From contig NZ_CP060713.1 in the NCBI RefSeq assembly GCF_014395785.1, forward strand, positions 62,001 to 126,000: a stretch of 64,000 bases of DNA, read 5' to 3'. The position numbers and the translations under genes are program-made. Source of the stretch: Nocardioides mesophilus. GTDB taxonomy: Bacteria > Actinomycetota > Actinomycetes > Propionibacteriales > Nocardioidaceae. Every line of letters starts with the position of its first letter. Within the stretch, counting starts at the first letter, position 1. Shown here in pieces: positions 18,651 through 29,446 of this stretch. The notes beneath the pieces are model-generated. The model made no database searches and had not been told where the DNA came from. It saw only the letters and a program-made list of their open reading frames with translations.

Positions 18651-19062
18651 CCGCCGGCTGCTTCTGACGGCCGACGACCCCGGGTGAGGTCCGCGCCGGC
18701 ACGAACCCGACGTCCGGAGGTCGACCTCGCCGGCAGCGTGCCCGGCAGGCAATGTCCGATCGGCCAGCACGTTCTCTACCTTCCCGGGCCTCGATGTCCG
18801 CGACGGCGGTGATCCGCGACACCGATCCGCCGGGCCTTAGCCGCGATCTGTGCCGTCCACGGTGAGGAGACCGGGGCGGCCGAGGGTAGTGACGACGCAG
18901 TTCGCCGGGCAGCGCGTCCACGGGAGGCAGACGATCTGCCGACCGCGGTGGCTCGGACAGGCGACTGGAATCGGGGCCGGCCCGAGACAGCAAATACACC
19001 GTTCCCACATGGTCCTGAACGGGCGCTGAAAACTGTCGGTGGGTGCCTCTAGCGTGTGGGGT
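18651..19062 (+). other. intergenic region without a recognisable gene
   Basis: About 410 bases between the carbonic anhydrase and HNH genes. A minus-strand open frame crosses it but its translation is Arg/Pro-rich and resembles no family, so I read it as a shadow of the HNH gene. TAGCGT at 19051-19056 could be a -10 element of a nearly leaderless HNH transcript; this is weak. Confidence 0.5.
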
Positions 19063-20553
19063 ATGGCAGCTGATCTCGAGGATGTGCGGGCGTGGGTGGG
19101 GACCCTTGCCGACCTCGGGGGTGGGCTCGGTGATGCCGAGCGGGTCGATCTGATCCGGGCGTTGGAGGAGCTGAAGGGTGCGGCGGCGGCTGCGCAGGCG
19201 CGGGTCTCGTGCGAGTTCGACGCCTCGCAGCGGGAGGCGCAGCGGGCGGCCGGGGTGCCGGAGCGGCGGGTGGGTCAGGGGGTGGCCGCGCAGGTCGCGT
19301 TGGCCCGGCGGGACTCGCCGCACCGCGGTGACCAGCACCTGGGGACCGCGAAGGCGCTGGTGCGCGAGATGCCGCACACGCTGGGGTTGTTGACCCGCGG
19401 GGTGCTCAGCGAGCGGCGGGCCACGTTGCTGGTGCGGGAGACCGCCTACCTCGCGCGTGAGCACCGGGCGGTGATCGACGCCGAGCTGGCCGGGCCGGGC
19501 GCGGTCGAGGCGGTGGCGGAGCTGAGCGATCGGGCGTTGGTGGCCGCGGCGCAGCGGATCGCCTACCGGCTGGACCCGCACGCGGTCACCGACCGGGCCC
19601 GGCGTGCGGCGTCGCAGCGGTCGGTGACGCTGCGTCCGGCGCCGGACACGATGAGCTACCTGACCGGGCTGCTGCCGGTGGCCCAGGGGGTGGCCTGCTA
19701 CGCGGTGCTGACCCGGGCCGCCGACACCGCCCGGGCCGCCGGGGACCCGCGGACCCGGGGCCAGGTGATGGCCGACACGCTGGTCGCCGCGCTCGGCGCC
19801 CGAGCGACCCACCCCACACCCGCGGCCGGGCCCGCACCCTCACCCGGATCCGCGGCCGCACCCGGATCCGGATCCGGATCCAGCGCCCGGGCGACCCAGC
19901 CCGCCCCCGCGGCCGACGCCGGAACTGCCGCGGAGTCCCAGCCCGACCCCCGGCCCGCGACCGTCTCCCCGACGCCGGACCCGGCCGGACCGGCCGGGTC
20001 GATCTCCCTGCAGCTGGTGATGACCGACCGCACCCTGCTCCGCGGGGACGACGAGCCCGCGCACCTGGTCGGCTACGGCACGGTCCCGGCCGGCTGGGCA
20101 CGCGACCTGCTCCGGAGCACCGGGGCCGAGGTGTTCCTGCGCCGCCTCTACACCAGCCCCAGCAGCGGCCGGCTGCTGGCCGCCGACGCGAAGGCCCGCC
20201 GGTTCACCGGCGCCCTGCGCGAGGTCCTCATCGCCCGCGACCAGCGCTGCCGCACCCCCTGGTGCGACGCCCCGGTCCGCCACCTCGACCACGCCCGGCC
20301 CTGGGAGAGCGGCGGCACGACCTCCACGGTCAACGGCCAGGGCCAGTGCGAGAAGTGCAACTACGCCAAACAGGCCCCCGGCTGGACCGCCGACGGCACC
20401 GCCCCACCCGGCGACCGCCACAGCGTGCACACCACCACCCCGACCGGCCACCGCTACCGCTCCCGCGCACCCGCACCCCCCGGCACACCAGCCCTCGCGC
20501 CCAGACGGAGCCGCGCGGAGCTCCACTTCAGCGACATCGTCCTGGCCAGCTGA
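19063..20553 (+). CDS. DUF222 / HNH endonuclease-motif protein (13E12 family)
   Basis: A 496-residue protein with an N-terminal DUF222 helical domain (about residues 1-270) and a C-terminal HNH motif. The nuclease part reads CRTPWCDAPVRHLDHARPW ... GQCEKCNYAKQAPGW and has the paired CxxC-like zinc cysteines and the HLDH core. These proteins occur in many copies in Nocardioides and mycobacteria (REP13E12-like) and their role is not settled. Between the domains lies a Pro/Ala/Gly-rich linker (about residues 245-315), partly encoded by GGATCC hexamer repeats around 19855-19891. A GTG at 19039 could add eight residues. A hairpin follows the stop. Confidence 0.85.
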   Translation: MAADLEDVRAWVGTLADLGGGLGDAERVDLIRALEELKGAAAAAQARVSCEFDASQREAQRAAGVPERRVGQGVAAQVALARRDSPHRGDQHLGTAKALVREMPHTLGLLTRGVLSERRATLLVRETAYLAREHRAVIDAELAGPGAVEAVAELSDRALVAAAQRIAYRLDPHAVTDRARRAASQRSVTLRPAPDTMSYLTGLLPVAQGVACYAVLTRAADTARAAGDPRTRGQVMADTLVAALGARATHPTPAAGPAPSPGSAAAPGSGSGSSARATQPAPAADAGTAAESQPDPRPATVSPTPDPAGPAGSISLQLVMTDRTLLRGDDEPAHLVGYGTVPAGWARDLLRSTGAEVFLRRLYTSPSSGRLLAADAKARRFTGALREVLIARDQRCRTPWCDAPVRHLDHARPWESGGTTSTVNGQGQCEKCNYAKQAPGWTADGTAPPGDRHSVHTTTPTGHRYRSRAPAPPGTPALAPRRSRAELHFSDIVLAS

Positions 20554-20559
20554 CCGTCC

Positions 20560-20590
20560 GCGTCAACTGACTGGTCTCGCCAGTTGACGC
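20560..20590. terminator. hairpin terminator after the HNH gene
   Basis: GCGTCAACTG (20560-20569) and CAGTTGACGC (20581-20590) form a perfect 10-bp stem with an 11-base loop, seven bases after the HNH stop. The loop side holds a second small palindrome, ACTGG/CCAGT. It can serve the HNH gene on the plus strand and the degraded TetR gene on the minus strand. Confidence 0.55.
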
Positions 20591-20596
20591 GCAGCG

Positions 20597-20740
20597 TCAG
20601 CCCGCGAGACCCAGCGCCCCAAGCGCCATCTCCTCGAGCATCGCCCGCATCTGCGGCTCCGGAAGCATGGCGCTGTCCGGGGTGGAGTTGAGCAACCCGA
20701 AGCACGCATGCGCCCGGGCCCGAGCCACACCGGCGGGGTG
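20597..20740 (-). pseudogene. C-terminal remnant of a TetR-family regulator
   Basis: The minus-strand frame ending at 20597 reads ...RARAHACFGLLNSTPDSA, followed by LPEPQMRAMLEEMALGALG and the stop. This pattern (HAxFGLLNSTPxS, then MRxxLExMALxAL) is the usual C terminus of actinobacterial TetR/AcrR regulators. Upstream the similarity ends near 20740 and no helix-turn-helix domain follows, so only about 48 codons survive. No start or ribosome binding site is evident. The family assignment rests on my recognition of this tail, not on a search. Confidence 0.55.
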
Positions 20741-20837
20741 GTGCCCGCCAGACCCAAGACAGGAAATCCGGCCCTTGCTGACCATTGGTCGGGTTGAAAG
20801 TCGAAGACTGGCTTCAGGAGCCGCTGCGGCCTTGTGG

Positions 20838-20867
20838 CCGGCACTGTCTGCCGGGAGACAGTGCCGG
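20838..20867 (-). terminator. hairpin terminator downstream of parE
   Basis: CCGGCACTGTCT (20838-20849) and AGACAGTGCCGG (20856-20867) form a perfect 12-bp stem with a 6-base loop. It lies about 75 bases beyond the stop of the topoisomerase IV subunit B gene, in the direction of its transcription. No T-run follows, which is common in actinobacteria. Confidence 0.6.
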
Positions 20868-20940
20868 AAGCGTCGCCGGCCGTCCCAGGCGCCGGACGGT
20901 CGTCCCAGACCGTCGGGCAGGTGATCCCGGCCCGGTCACC

Positions 20941-23031
<2,091 letters not shown>

Positions 23032-23393
23032 GGGACTCCTGACGCAGGCGAATGGGGCTCGGGACCCAATCTAGTCGGCGACACGCCGGGCCCCGAGGCG
23101 CCACGCCTACCCGGTTTGCGGCCCGCGGAAGGTCACGATGTGGGCACGGTCCTGGCCGACTGGGTTTCACATTCTGTGGATTGGCAACCTAGGGGGTCCA
23201 AGCCACGTCAGACTGGAGAACGAACAACGGTGGGAACGGTGTGGGAGAGGTCACCCGGCCAGAGCCGGGGGAAACCCTCCACAGCGGGAAGTGTCAGGCG
23301 TGATCGGATGTTGTTCTCGGTGAGACGGGATGCGGTGGGATTGGCCCTCCGCGCTACGTTGAGCAGAACACCAGCAAGGAAACGAGGGCTCAA
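23032..23393. promoter_or_regulatory. divergent intergenic region between parE and the DUF7455-like gene
   Basis: About 360 bases separate two divergent starts, so promoters for both genes should lie here. I see no convincing -35/-10 pair. GAGGG at 23384-23388 is a clear ribosome binding site for the GTG at 23394. The stretch 23170-23330 is less GC-rich than its surroundings. Confidence 0.4.
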
Positions 23394-23618
23394 GTGACCA
23401 CTGCAGTTGCCACGAGTACGCCGCTCACGGCTGTCGACCGCTGTGACCGTTGCGGTGCGCAGGCCTACCTGCGCGTGGAGCTCGCCGGAGGCGGAGAGCT
23501 CCTCTTCTGCGCGCACCACGCCCGCGAGCACGCCGACAAGCTGCGCGAGATCGCCGTCAGCGTGCACGACGAGACCGGCAAGCTCGTCGACCAGCCGACC
23601 ACGCCCGGGACGCCCTGA
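23394..23618 (+). CDS. small zinc-ribbon protein (DUF7455-like)
   Basis: A 74-residue protein with CDRCGAQA (Cys17 and Cys20) and FCAHHAREH (Cys39), consistent with a small zinc ribbon. I associate it with the actinobacterial DUF7455 family, which often lies near the principal sigma factor and parE genes, as here. No function is established. The GTG start at 23394 is supported by GAGGG five to nine bases upstream. A strong hairpin follows the stop. Confidence 0.82.
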   Translation: MTTAVATSTPLTAVDRCDRCGAQAYLRVELAGGGELLFCAHHAREHADKLREIAVSVHDETGKLVDQPTTPGTP

Positions 23619-23640
23619 GCTACCCCGGACCCCACGACCC

Positions 23641-23672
23641 ACGAGAGCCCCGGCTGATGCCGGGGCTCTCGT
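23641..23672 (+). terminator. strong intrinsic terminator
   Basis: Arms 23641-23654 and 23659-23672 form a perfect 14-bp stem with the tetraloop TGAT, followed by CGTTCTCC. It sits 22 bases after the DUF7455-like stop and separates that gene from the DUF456 gene. Confidence 0.85.
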
Positions 23673-23708
23673 CGTTCTCCCTGCCCGCGACATGAAAGGC
23701 TGAGCATC

Positions 23709-24185
23709 GTGACCCCGACCGACTTCTTCGTGGGCCTGGCCATCGCGGTGGGCATCGTCGGCATCGTCGTGCCGGTGCTGCCGGGATCGCTCCTCGTGCT
23801 CGCGGCCATCCTGGTGTGGGCGCTGGAGACCGGGTCCGCGTCCGGCTGGACGGTCTTCGCCGTCGCCACCACGCTGCTCGCCGCCGGGGCCGTGGTCAAG
23901 TACGCCGTTCCCGGGCGCCGGCTCAAGACCGCGGGCGTGCCGAACCGGACCCTCTGGTTCGGCGCCGCGCTCGGGGTGGTCGGGTTCTTCGTGATCCCCG
24001 TCGTGGGCTTGTTCGTGGGCTTCCTGGCCGGGGTCTACCTCGCCGAGCACCAGCGGCTCGGCGCCAGCCTGGCCTGGCCGTCCACCAAGCACGCCCTGCG
24101 GGCGGTCGGCCTGTCGCTGCTGATCGAGATGGCGGCGGCACTGCTGGCGGCGCTGGTCTGGTTCGTCGGCGCCCTCGCGGTCTGA
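23709..24185 (+). CDS. DUF456 membrane protein
   Basis: A 158-residue integral membrane protein matching DUF456: repeated hydrophobic segments with glycine-rich turns (VGIVGIVVPVLPGSLLVLA at the start, GVVGFFVIPVVGLFVGFLAG in the middle). About four to five helices are expected. The function is unknown. It starts at GTG 23709 with AAAGG about 11 bases upstream. The EamA-family gene follows six bases later, so the two are likely co-transcribed. Confidence 0.85.
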   Translation: MTPTDFFVGLAIAVGIVGIVVPVLPGSLLVLAAILVWALETGSASGWTVFAVATTLLAAGAVVKYAVPGRRLKTAGVPNRTLWFGAALGVVGFFVIPVVGLFVGFLAGVYLAEHQRLGASLAWPSTKHALRAVGLSLLIEMAAALLAALVWFVGALAV

Positions 24186-24191
24186 GCCCCG

Positions 24192-25052
24192 ATGGCCGTC
24201 CTGCTCGCACTGGGCTCTGCGCTCGCCTACGGGTTGTCCGACTTCGTCGGCGGTCTGGTCTCCCGGCGCGCCTCGGCCTGGGCGGTCGCCGTGCTCGGTC
24301 AGCTCTCCGCCACTGCCTGCACGGCGCTCGTCGCGCTGCGGGTGGGCGGCTCGCCTGGGACGGACGACCTGGCCTGCGCGCTGCTGGCCGGGGTGGGCAG
24401 CGGCGTCGGCACCGGCTTCCTCTACCGCGGCTTCGCGGCAGGCCGCATGAGCGTCGTGGCGCCGGTCTCCGCGGTCGGCGCGGCCGTCGTACCGGTGCTC
24501 GTCGGCACCCTGGGCGGCGAGCGCCCGAGCGCCTGGGTCTGGCTCGGAATCCTGCTGGCGCTGCCCGGCATCTGGCTGGTGGCCCGCGAGCCCGACCCGC
24601 CCCGGCCGGACCCCGCAGCCACCGCCGTCGGACTGGCCTCCCTGGCTGACGGCCTCACCGACGGCATTCTTGCCGGACTGGGCTTCGGCGTGCTGTTCAG
24701 TGCCCTCGGCCAGATCCCCGACTCTGCTGGCTGGTGGCCGTTGACGACCGCGCAGGCGGTCTCGGTGCCAACCGTCGTGCTGCTGGCCGTGGTGCTCCGG
24801 GCACCCTGGGTGCCCCGGGGTCGACCGGTGCGGTGGGCGCTGGCCGCCGGCCCCCTCGGAGCGACCGCGACCGGCTGTTTCCTGCTCGCGACGCAGCAGG
24901 GCTACCTCACCATCGCCGGGGTGCTGGCCTCGCTCTACCCGGCGACCACGGTGCTGCTCGCCGCGGCGCTCCTGCACGAACGCATCCACAGAGCCCAAGG
25001 CGTGGGCCTCGGGCTCTGTGGTGCGGCGATCACGCTGGTGGTCGTCGGCTAG
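24192..25052 (+). CDS. EamA-family (DMT superfamily) transporter
   Basis: A 286-residue protein with about ten hydrophobic segments arranged as two EamA repeats. The first begins at ALGSALAYGLSDFVGGLVSR and the second after a hydrophilic turn near residue 140. GFLYRGFAAGRMSVVAPVSA and LTIAGVLASLYPATTVLLAA are the matching repeat ends. These carriers export small metabolites; the substrate is unknown. The 3' end overlaps the convergent secreted-protein gene by four bases and carries that gene's hairpin. Confidence 0.88.
   Translation: MAVLLALGSALAYGLSDFVGGLVSRRASAWAVAVLGQLSATACTALVALRVGGSPGTDDLACALLAGVGSGVGTGFLYRGFAAGRMSVVAPVSAVGAAVVPVLVGTLGGERPSAWVWLGILLALPGIWLVAREPDPPRPDPAATAVGLASLADGLTDGILAGLGFGVLFSALGQIPDSAGWWPLTTAQAVSVPTVVLLAVVLRAPWVPRGRPVRWALAAGPLGATATGCFLLATQQGYLTIAGVLASLYPATTVLLAAALLHERIHRAQGVGLGLCGAAITLVVVG
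24986..25021 (-). terminator. hairpin inside the EamA gene, serving the convergent gene
   Basis: CCACAGAGCCC (24986-24996) and GGGCTCTGTGG (25011-25021) are a perfect 11-bp inverted repeat with a 14-base loop. It lies inside the last codons of the EamA gene and 28 bases past the stop of the minus-strand gene at 25049, where an intrinsic terminator for that gene would be expected. Confidence 0.5.
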
Positions 25053-25591
25053 CCGCGAGCCACCCAGGCGGTCCACTCGTGCCGGCTGCCGAGCCAGTCG
25101 CGGACCTGGTCGCCATCCGGCTGCTGGCCGCCGGCCCGCACGGCGATCCGGACCTTGCCGGGCCGGTCGAGGCAGGCACGCGCCATCCGGATGTGGGTGG
25201 TGTCCGCGGCGTAGTCCAGGCTCATCTGGTAGTCACACTCGACCGGTGTCCCACCGCGGCGCAGGTTCCAGCCCTCCGTGCGGACGAGCATGTAGTCGGT
25301 GCCGTCGAAGAGACCGGCGGAGAACGCGTACTCCGGCCCCGGGTCGGTGCGGTCGGTGTCGACGAACACGGTCATCCCGGCGCCGCTGCTGGGCGCTCGC
25401 ACCAGGTTCTCGTGCTGGACGACGACGCGGACGGCTTTGGCGTTGACCAGCCGCACGCTCTGCAGGTCGACGCCGTGGGCGACGTCGCCCTTCGCGTCGT
25501 CGAAGGTGCGCTCGGCGGCGAGCGCAGGGCCGGCGGCGGCCAGGGTGGCGAGGGCGAGAGTGGCGGTCGTGGTGCCGAGCTGCTTGATCAC
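25049..25591 (-). CDS. secreted protein of unknown function
   Basis: A 180-residue protein with a signal peptide: MIKQLGTTTATLALATLAAA then GPALAAE, with cleavage expected after ALAA. The mature part has regular beta-rich stretches (VRLVNAKAVRVVVQHENLV, GMTVFVDTDRTDPGPEY) and two cysteines (VECDYQ, RACLDR) that could form a disulfide. Similar small secreted proteins are common in actinobacteria, but I do not recognise a named family. The GTG at 25591 is the start because AGGAG lies seven bases upstream; the longer frame from 25717 has no signal sequence. It overlaps the convergent EamA gene by four bases. Confidence 0.78.
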   Translation of the reverse strand: MIKQLGTTTATLALATLAAAGPALAAERTFDDAKGDVAHGVDLQSVRLVNAKAVRVVVQHENLVRAPSSGAGMTVFVDTDRTDPGPEYAFSAGLFDGTDYMLVRTEGWNLRRGGTPVECDYQMSLDYAADTTHIRMARACLDRPGKVRIAVRAGGQQPDGDQVRDWLGSRHEWTAWVARG

Positions 25592-25776
25592 TGGTGTCTC
25601 CTGGGCTGGCGGACCTCCCCGTGAGGTCCTCGTGTGCCACCAAGACGCATCCGTGATCCTCGAGGTTGCATCGTCCGTCCGTGCGCCTGTCGCCGGTTGC
25701 CGGGCCGGCTCGCACACGAAGGAGTAGATTCATCTTCACCGACGCATCGGACCGTCGCTGAGCCAGGCAGGCAAAG

Positions 25777-26031
25777 ATGACAGCGAACGAACGGCCCCGC
25801 ACCCCCGGCCGCACTCCCGGCCCCGCCGCCGGACCTCCCGACGCATCCGCGATCGACTTCGTCGACGAGGTCGGCGTCCTGACCGGCACCGGCAAGCACG
25901 GCCGTCAGTGGCGGATCACGTCGGTCTACACCGGGTGGCGGCTGGAGTTCCTGGACCCCGGCGACGAGCGCCGGACGTACGCCGGCACGCACCCCACCCT
26001 GCTGGCCGCCAAGGCAGAGGCGGACCGCTGA
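25777..26031 (+). CDS. small conserved-looking protein
   Basis: An 84-residue protein with a Pro-rich, probably disordered N-terminal third. A compact C-terminal part follows (IDFVDEVGVLTGTGKHGRQW, then GWRLEFLDPGDE and HPTLLAAKAEADR). I do not recognise the family. The ATG at 25777 follows AGGCAGGCAAAG. It converges with sigA, with only 13 bases between the stop codons. Confidence 0.6.
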   Translation: MTANERPRTPGRTPGPAAGPPDASAIDFVDEVGVLTGTGKHGRQWRITSVYTGWRLEFLDPGDERRTYAGTHPTLLAAKAEADR

Positions 26032-26044
26032 GGGACCGCCGGCC

Positions 26045-27562
<1,518 letters not shown>

Positions 27563-27706
27563 GAACTACCTCTCGTACAGCGATTGTCGGGCGCGGCAAA
27601 GCCCGGTGTCGTCAAGAGCCGCTCTCTTCATTGTGACACGTTTACCCACCTGTCCAAAGGCGCACCCCGTCGCACAGGGGCGAGTGGGGACGGTTCGCGC
27701 GCCCCG

Positions 27707-28270
27707 TCAGGAGCGAGCGGCGGCCTTCTGCTCCTTCTTGAAGGAGCGCACCTTCTCGAGCGAGACGACGTCGACCACGTCGGCCACCGACCGGTAGCAG
27801 CCGTCCTCCGAGTAGCTCCCCGCGGCCGTCTCCCAGCCGTCGGGACGCACTCCGAGCTGCTTGGCGAGCAGCGCCACGAAGATCTGCGCCTTCTGCTTGC
27901 CGAAGCCGGGAAGGGCCTGCACCCGGCGCAGCAGCTCGCGGCCGGTGGTCGCCTCCTCCCACAGCCGCTCCGTGCGGCCGCCGTACTCCTCGGTGACGAG
28001 GGCGGCCAGCTCCTGCAGGCGGGCCGCCATAGATCCCGGGAACCGGTGCACCGCCGGTGGCGTCGCGCACAGCGCCGCGAACTCCTCGGGGTCGGCGGCA
28101 GCGATGTCGGCCGGATCGATTGACCCGAACCGCTCCAGCACCTTCGCCGGGCCGGCGAAGGCACGCTCCATCGGGAACTGCTGGTCGAGCATCATCGCCG
28201 CGAGCAGCGCGAAGGAAGACTCGTCCAGAACCTTGTCGGCGGCGGGATCGCCGGTGATGTGGAAGCCCAT
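27707..28270 (-). CDS. HhH-GPD-type base excision repair protein
   Basis: A 187-residue protein of the HhH-GPD DNA glycosylase superfamily, predicted to remove damaged bases. It starts GFHITGDPAADKVLDESSF, has QQFPMERAFAGP, and carries the helix-hairpin-helix region LLRRVQALPGFGKQKAQIFVALLAK. It lacks the four-cysteine iron-sulfur cluster loop of the MutY/Nth type. The ATG at 28270 has AGGA eight bases upstream; the in-frame ATG at 28279 does not. The lesion it recognises is unknown. The remnant of a GNAT gene lies immediately upstream. Confidence 0.85.
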   Translation of the reverse strand: MGFHITGDPAADKVLDESSFALLAAMMLDQQFPMERAFAGPAKVLERFGSIDPADIAAADPEEFAALCATPPAVHRFPGSMAARLQELAALVTEEYGGRTERLWEEATTGRELLRRVQALPGFGKQKAQIFVALLAKQLGVRPDGWETAAGSYSEDGCYRSVADVVDVVSLEKVRSFKKEQKAAARS

Positions 28271-28334
28271 GGGTCTCATCCTGCCGTGCGCGGATCGCGG
28301 CGGTCGAGCTGGTACTCCAGGAGGGTCGGATGAG

Positions 28335-28426
28335 ATGTTCGACAGGGCGACGACGGCCGCGCGCTCCTGGACGGCGACGAGCTCCGGCAGGTCGGCGGCT
28401 TTCATCGGCCGGAACGACCACTCCAT
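28335..28426 (-). pseudogene. N-terminal remnant of a GNAT acetyltransferase
   Basis: From the ATG at 28426 the frame reads MEWSFRPMKAADLPELVAVQ and then ERAAVVALSNI, the usual first strand and helix of a GNAT acetyltransferase. After about 30 codons the similarity stops (SSDPPGVPARP) and the frame runs into the repair gene. No continuation was found in the other two frames, so the rest of the domain appears to be deleted rather than frameshifted. The assignment rests on the pattern RPxxAADLPxLVAVQE. Confidence 0.5.
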
Positions 28427-28446
28427 CTCAGCGCGGCCACGGCTGG

Positions 28447-28854
28447 TCAGTCCTCGGTCGCCTTGACGGCGAGGACCGGGCACGGAGCGTCGAGCAGCAC
28501 CCGCTGGGCATTGCTGCCGAGGATCAGCTTGCCGACCGGCGAACGGCGACGCAGGCCGATCACGATGATGTCGGCGTTCACCTCGTTGGCCACGTTGACC
28601 AGGTCGTCGGCCGGGTCCAGCCCGCGGACCAGCTGGCGCACCTCGTGCTCGACGCCCGCGGCGTTCAGCATCGAGCGGACCTCCTCGAGCTGGCTCTCGG
28701 ACTCGATGGCGTCGTCGCGGTCGAACTCGCGGCCACCCCGGTGGGAGTTGACCACCACCAGCCGCATCTTGCGCAGCTGGGCCTCCTCGGCGGCACGGCG
28801 CAGCGCAGCGCGTCCCTCGGACTTCGGCACGTAGCCGACCACGATGGTCCCCAT
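28447..28854 (-). CDS. universal stress protein (UspA family)
   Basis: A 135-residue single-domain UspA protein. It starts GTIVVGYVPKSEGRAALRRA and ends with the nucleotide-loop pattern IGLRRRSPVGKLILGSNAQR (G2xG9xGS/N type, suggesting ATP binding) followed by CPVLAVKA. It is probably a cytosolic stress protein; its partner is unknown. The ATG at 28854 has GAGGAGG about ten bases upstream, which rules out the longer frame starting at 28932. Confidence 0.9.
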   Translation of the reverse strand: MGTIVVGYVPKSEGRAALRRAAEEAQLRKMRLVVVNSHRGGREFDRDDAIESESQLEEVRSMLNAAGVEHEVRQLVRGLDPADDLVNVANEVNADIIVIGLRRRSPVGKLILGSNAQRVLLDAPCPVLAVKATED

Positions 28855-28904
28855 TGACCGGTCCTCCTCGATTTCCCCTGCCAGGGCGCAGGTGCTGCCC
28901 GACG

Positions 28905-28913
28905 TTATCCACA
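28905..28913 (+). promoter_or_regulatory. perfect DnaA-box sequence
   Basis: TTATCCACA is the consensus 9-mer for DnaA. It lies in the divergent region between the stress-protein gene and the 135-residue gene, and CCTGTGGAC follows about 20 bases later. A single box has uncertain function. Confidence 0.35.
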
Positions 28914-28982
28914 CCGGGGCGTGCGGCGCCACCTGTGGACGAGCGGCGACGGCGTGGCGTGAGACGCGGCAGGGTAGGAGCC

Positions 28983-29390
28983 ATGGCTGTTCCGGAGCTG
29001 ACGTGCGCCGTGCTGCGCCGCACCGTCGGCGAGCTGCGCCGTCGCGAGACCCGTCGCGTGTTCGACCCGAGCATCTGCCTGGGCACCCTCGGCGGACCCC
29101 ACGAGAGCTTCGTCCTACGAGCCCAGGACCTGCCCGTGCTCGACGCGGCCTTGCGCATGGAGATCGTCTCCCGGCTGGTGTCCCTCGCCACCGAGCCGCC
29201 GCGGGTCGGCTGGTTGGTGCGGCCGGGAGCGCCCGAGGACTACGAGTCCGACCGGGAGTGGTGTGCAGCCACCACGAGCGCCCTGTCGATGCACGGGATC
29301 GAGCTCGAGGCGTTCTACGCGGTTACCCGCTACGGCTGGCGGGACGTGCGCTCGGGCGAGTCCCGGACCTGGCGCCGGCTGCGGATCTGA
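28983..29390 (+). CDS. hypothetical protein
   Basis: A 135-residue protein that I do not recognise. It starts AVPELTCAVLRRTVGELRRR and ends WRDVRSGESRTWRRLRI. The middle (ALRMEIVSRLVSLATEPPRV, then GWLVRPGAPEDYESDREWCA) suggests a small alpha/beta domain. There is no signal peptide or membrane segment. The ATG at 28983 was chosen because the preceding in-frame residues from 28854 are Pro/Arg-rich and overlap the divergent promoter region. Codon bias is normal for the window, so it is likely a real gene. Confidence 0.65.
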   Translation: MAVPELTCAVLRRTVGELRRRETRRVFDPSICLGTLGGPHESFVLRAQDLPVLDAALRMEIVSRLVSLATEPPRVGWLVRPGAPEDYESDREWCAATTSALSMHGIELEAFYAVTRYGWRDVRSGESRTWRRLRI

Positions 29391-29446
29391 GCGACCCTCG
29401 GCCGCTCGCCACCTCGTCGTCCCACGCCAGGGCGTCGAGCCGGTGG

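Noticed and set aside
18562-19812. Minus-strand 416-codon frame across the carbonic anhydrase-HNH gap
   Set aside because: Arg/Pro/His-rich low-information translation; half of it is opposite the HNH gene.
20570-20584. ACTGGTCTCGCCAGT as another DasR-like operator
   Set aside because: The core differs from TGGTCTAGACCA in the centre and right half, and it sits inside a terminator hairpin.
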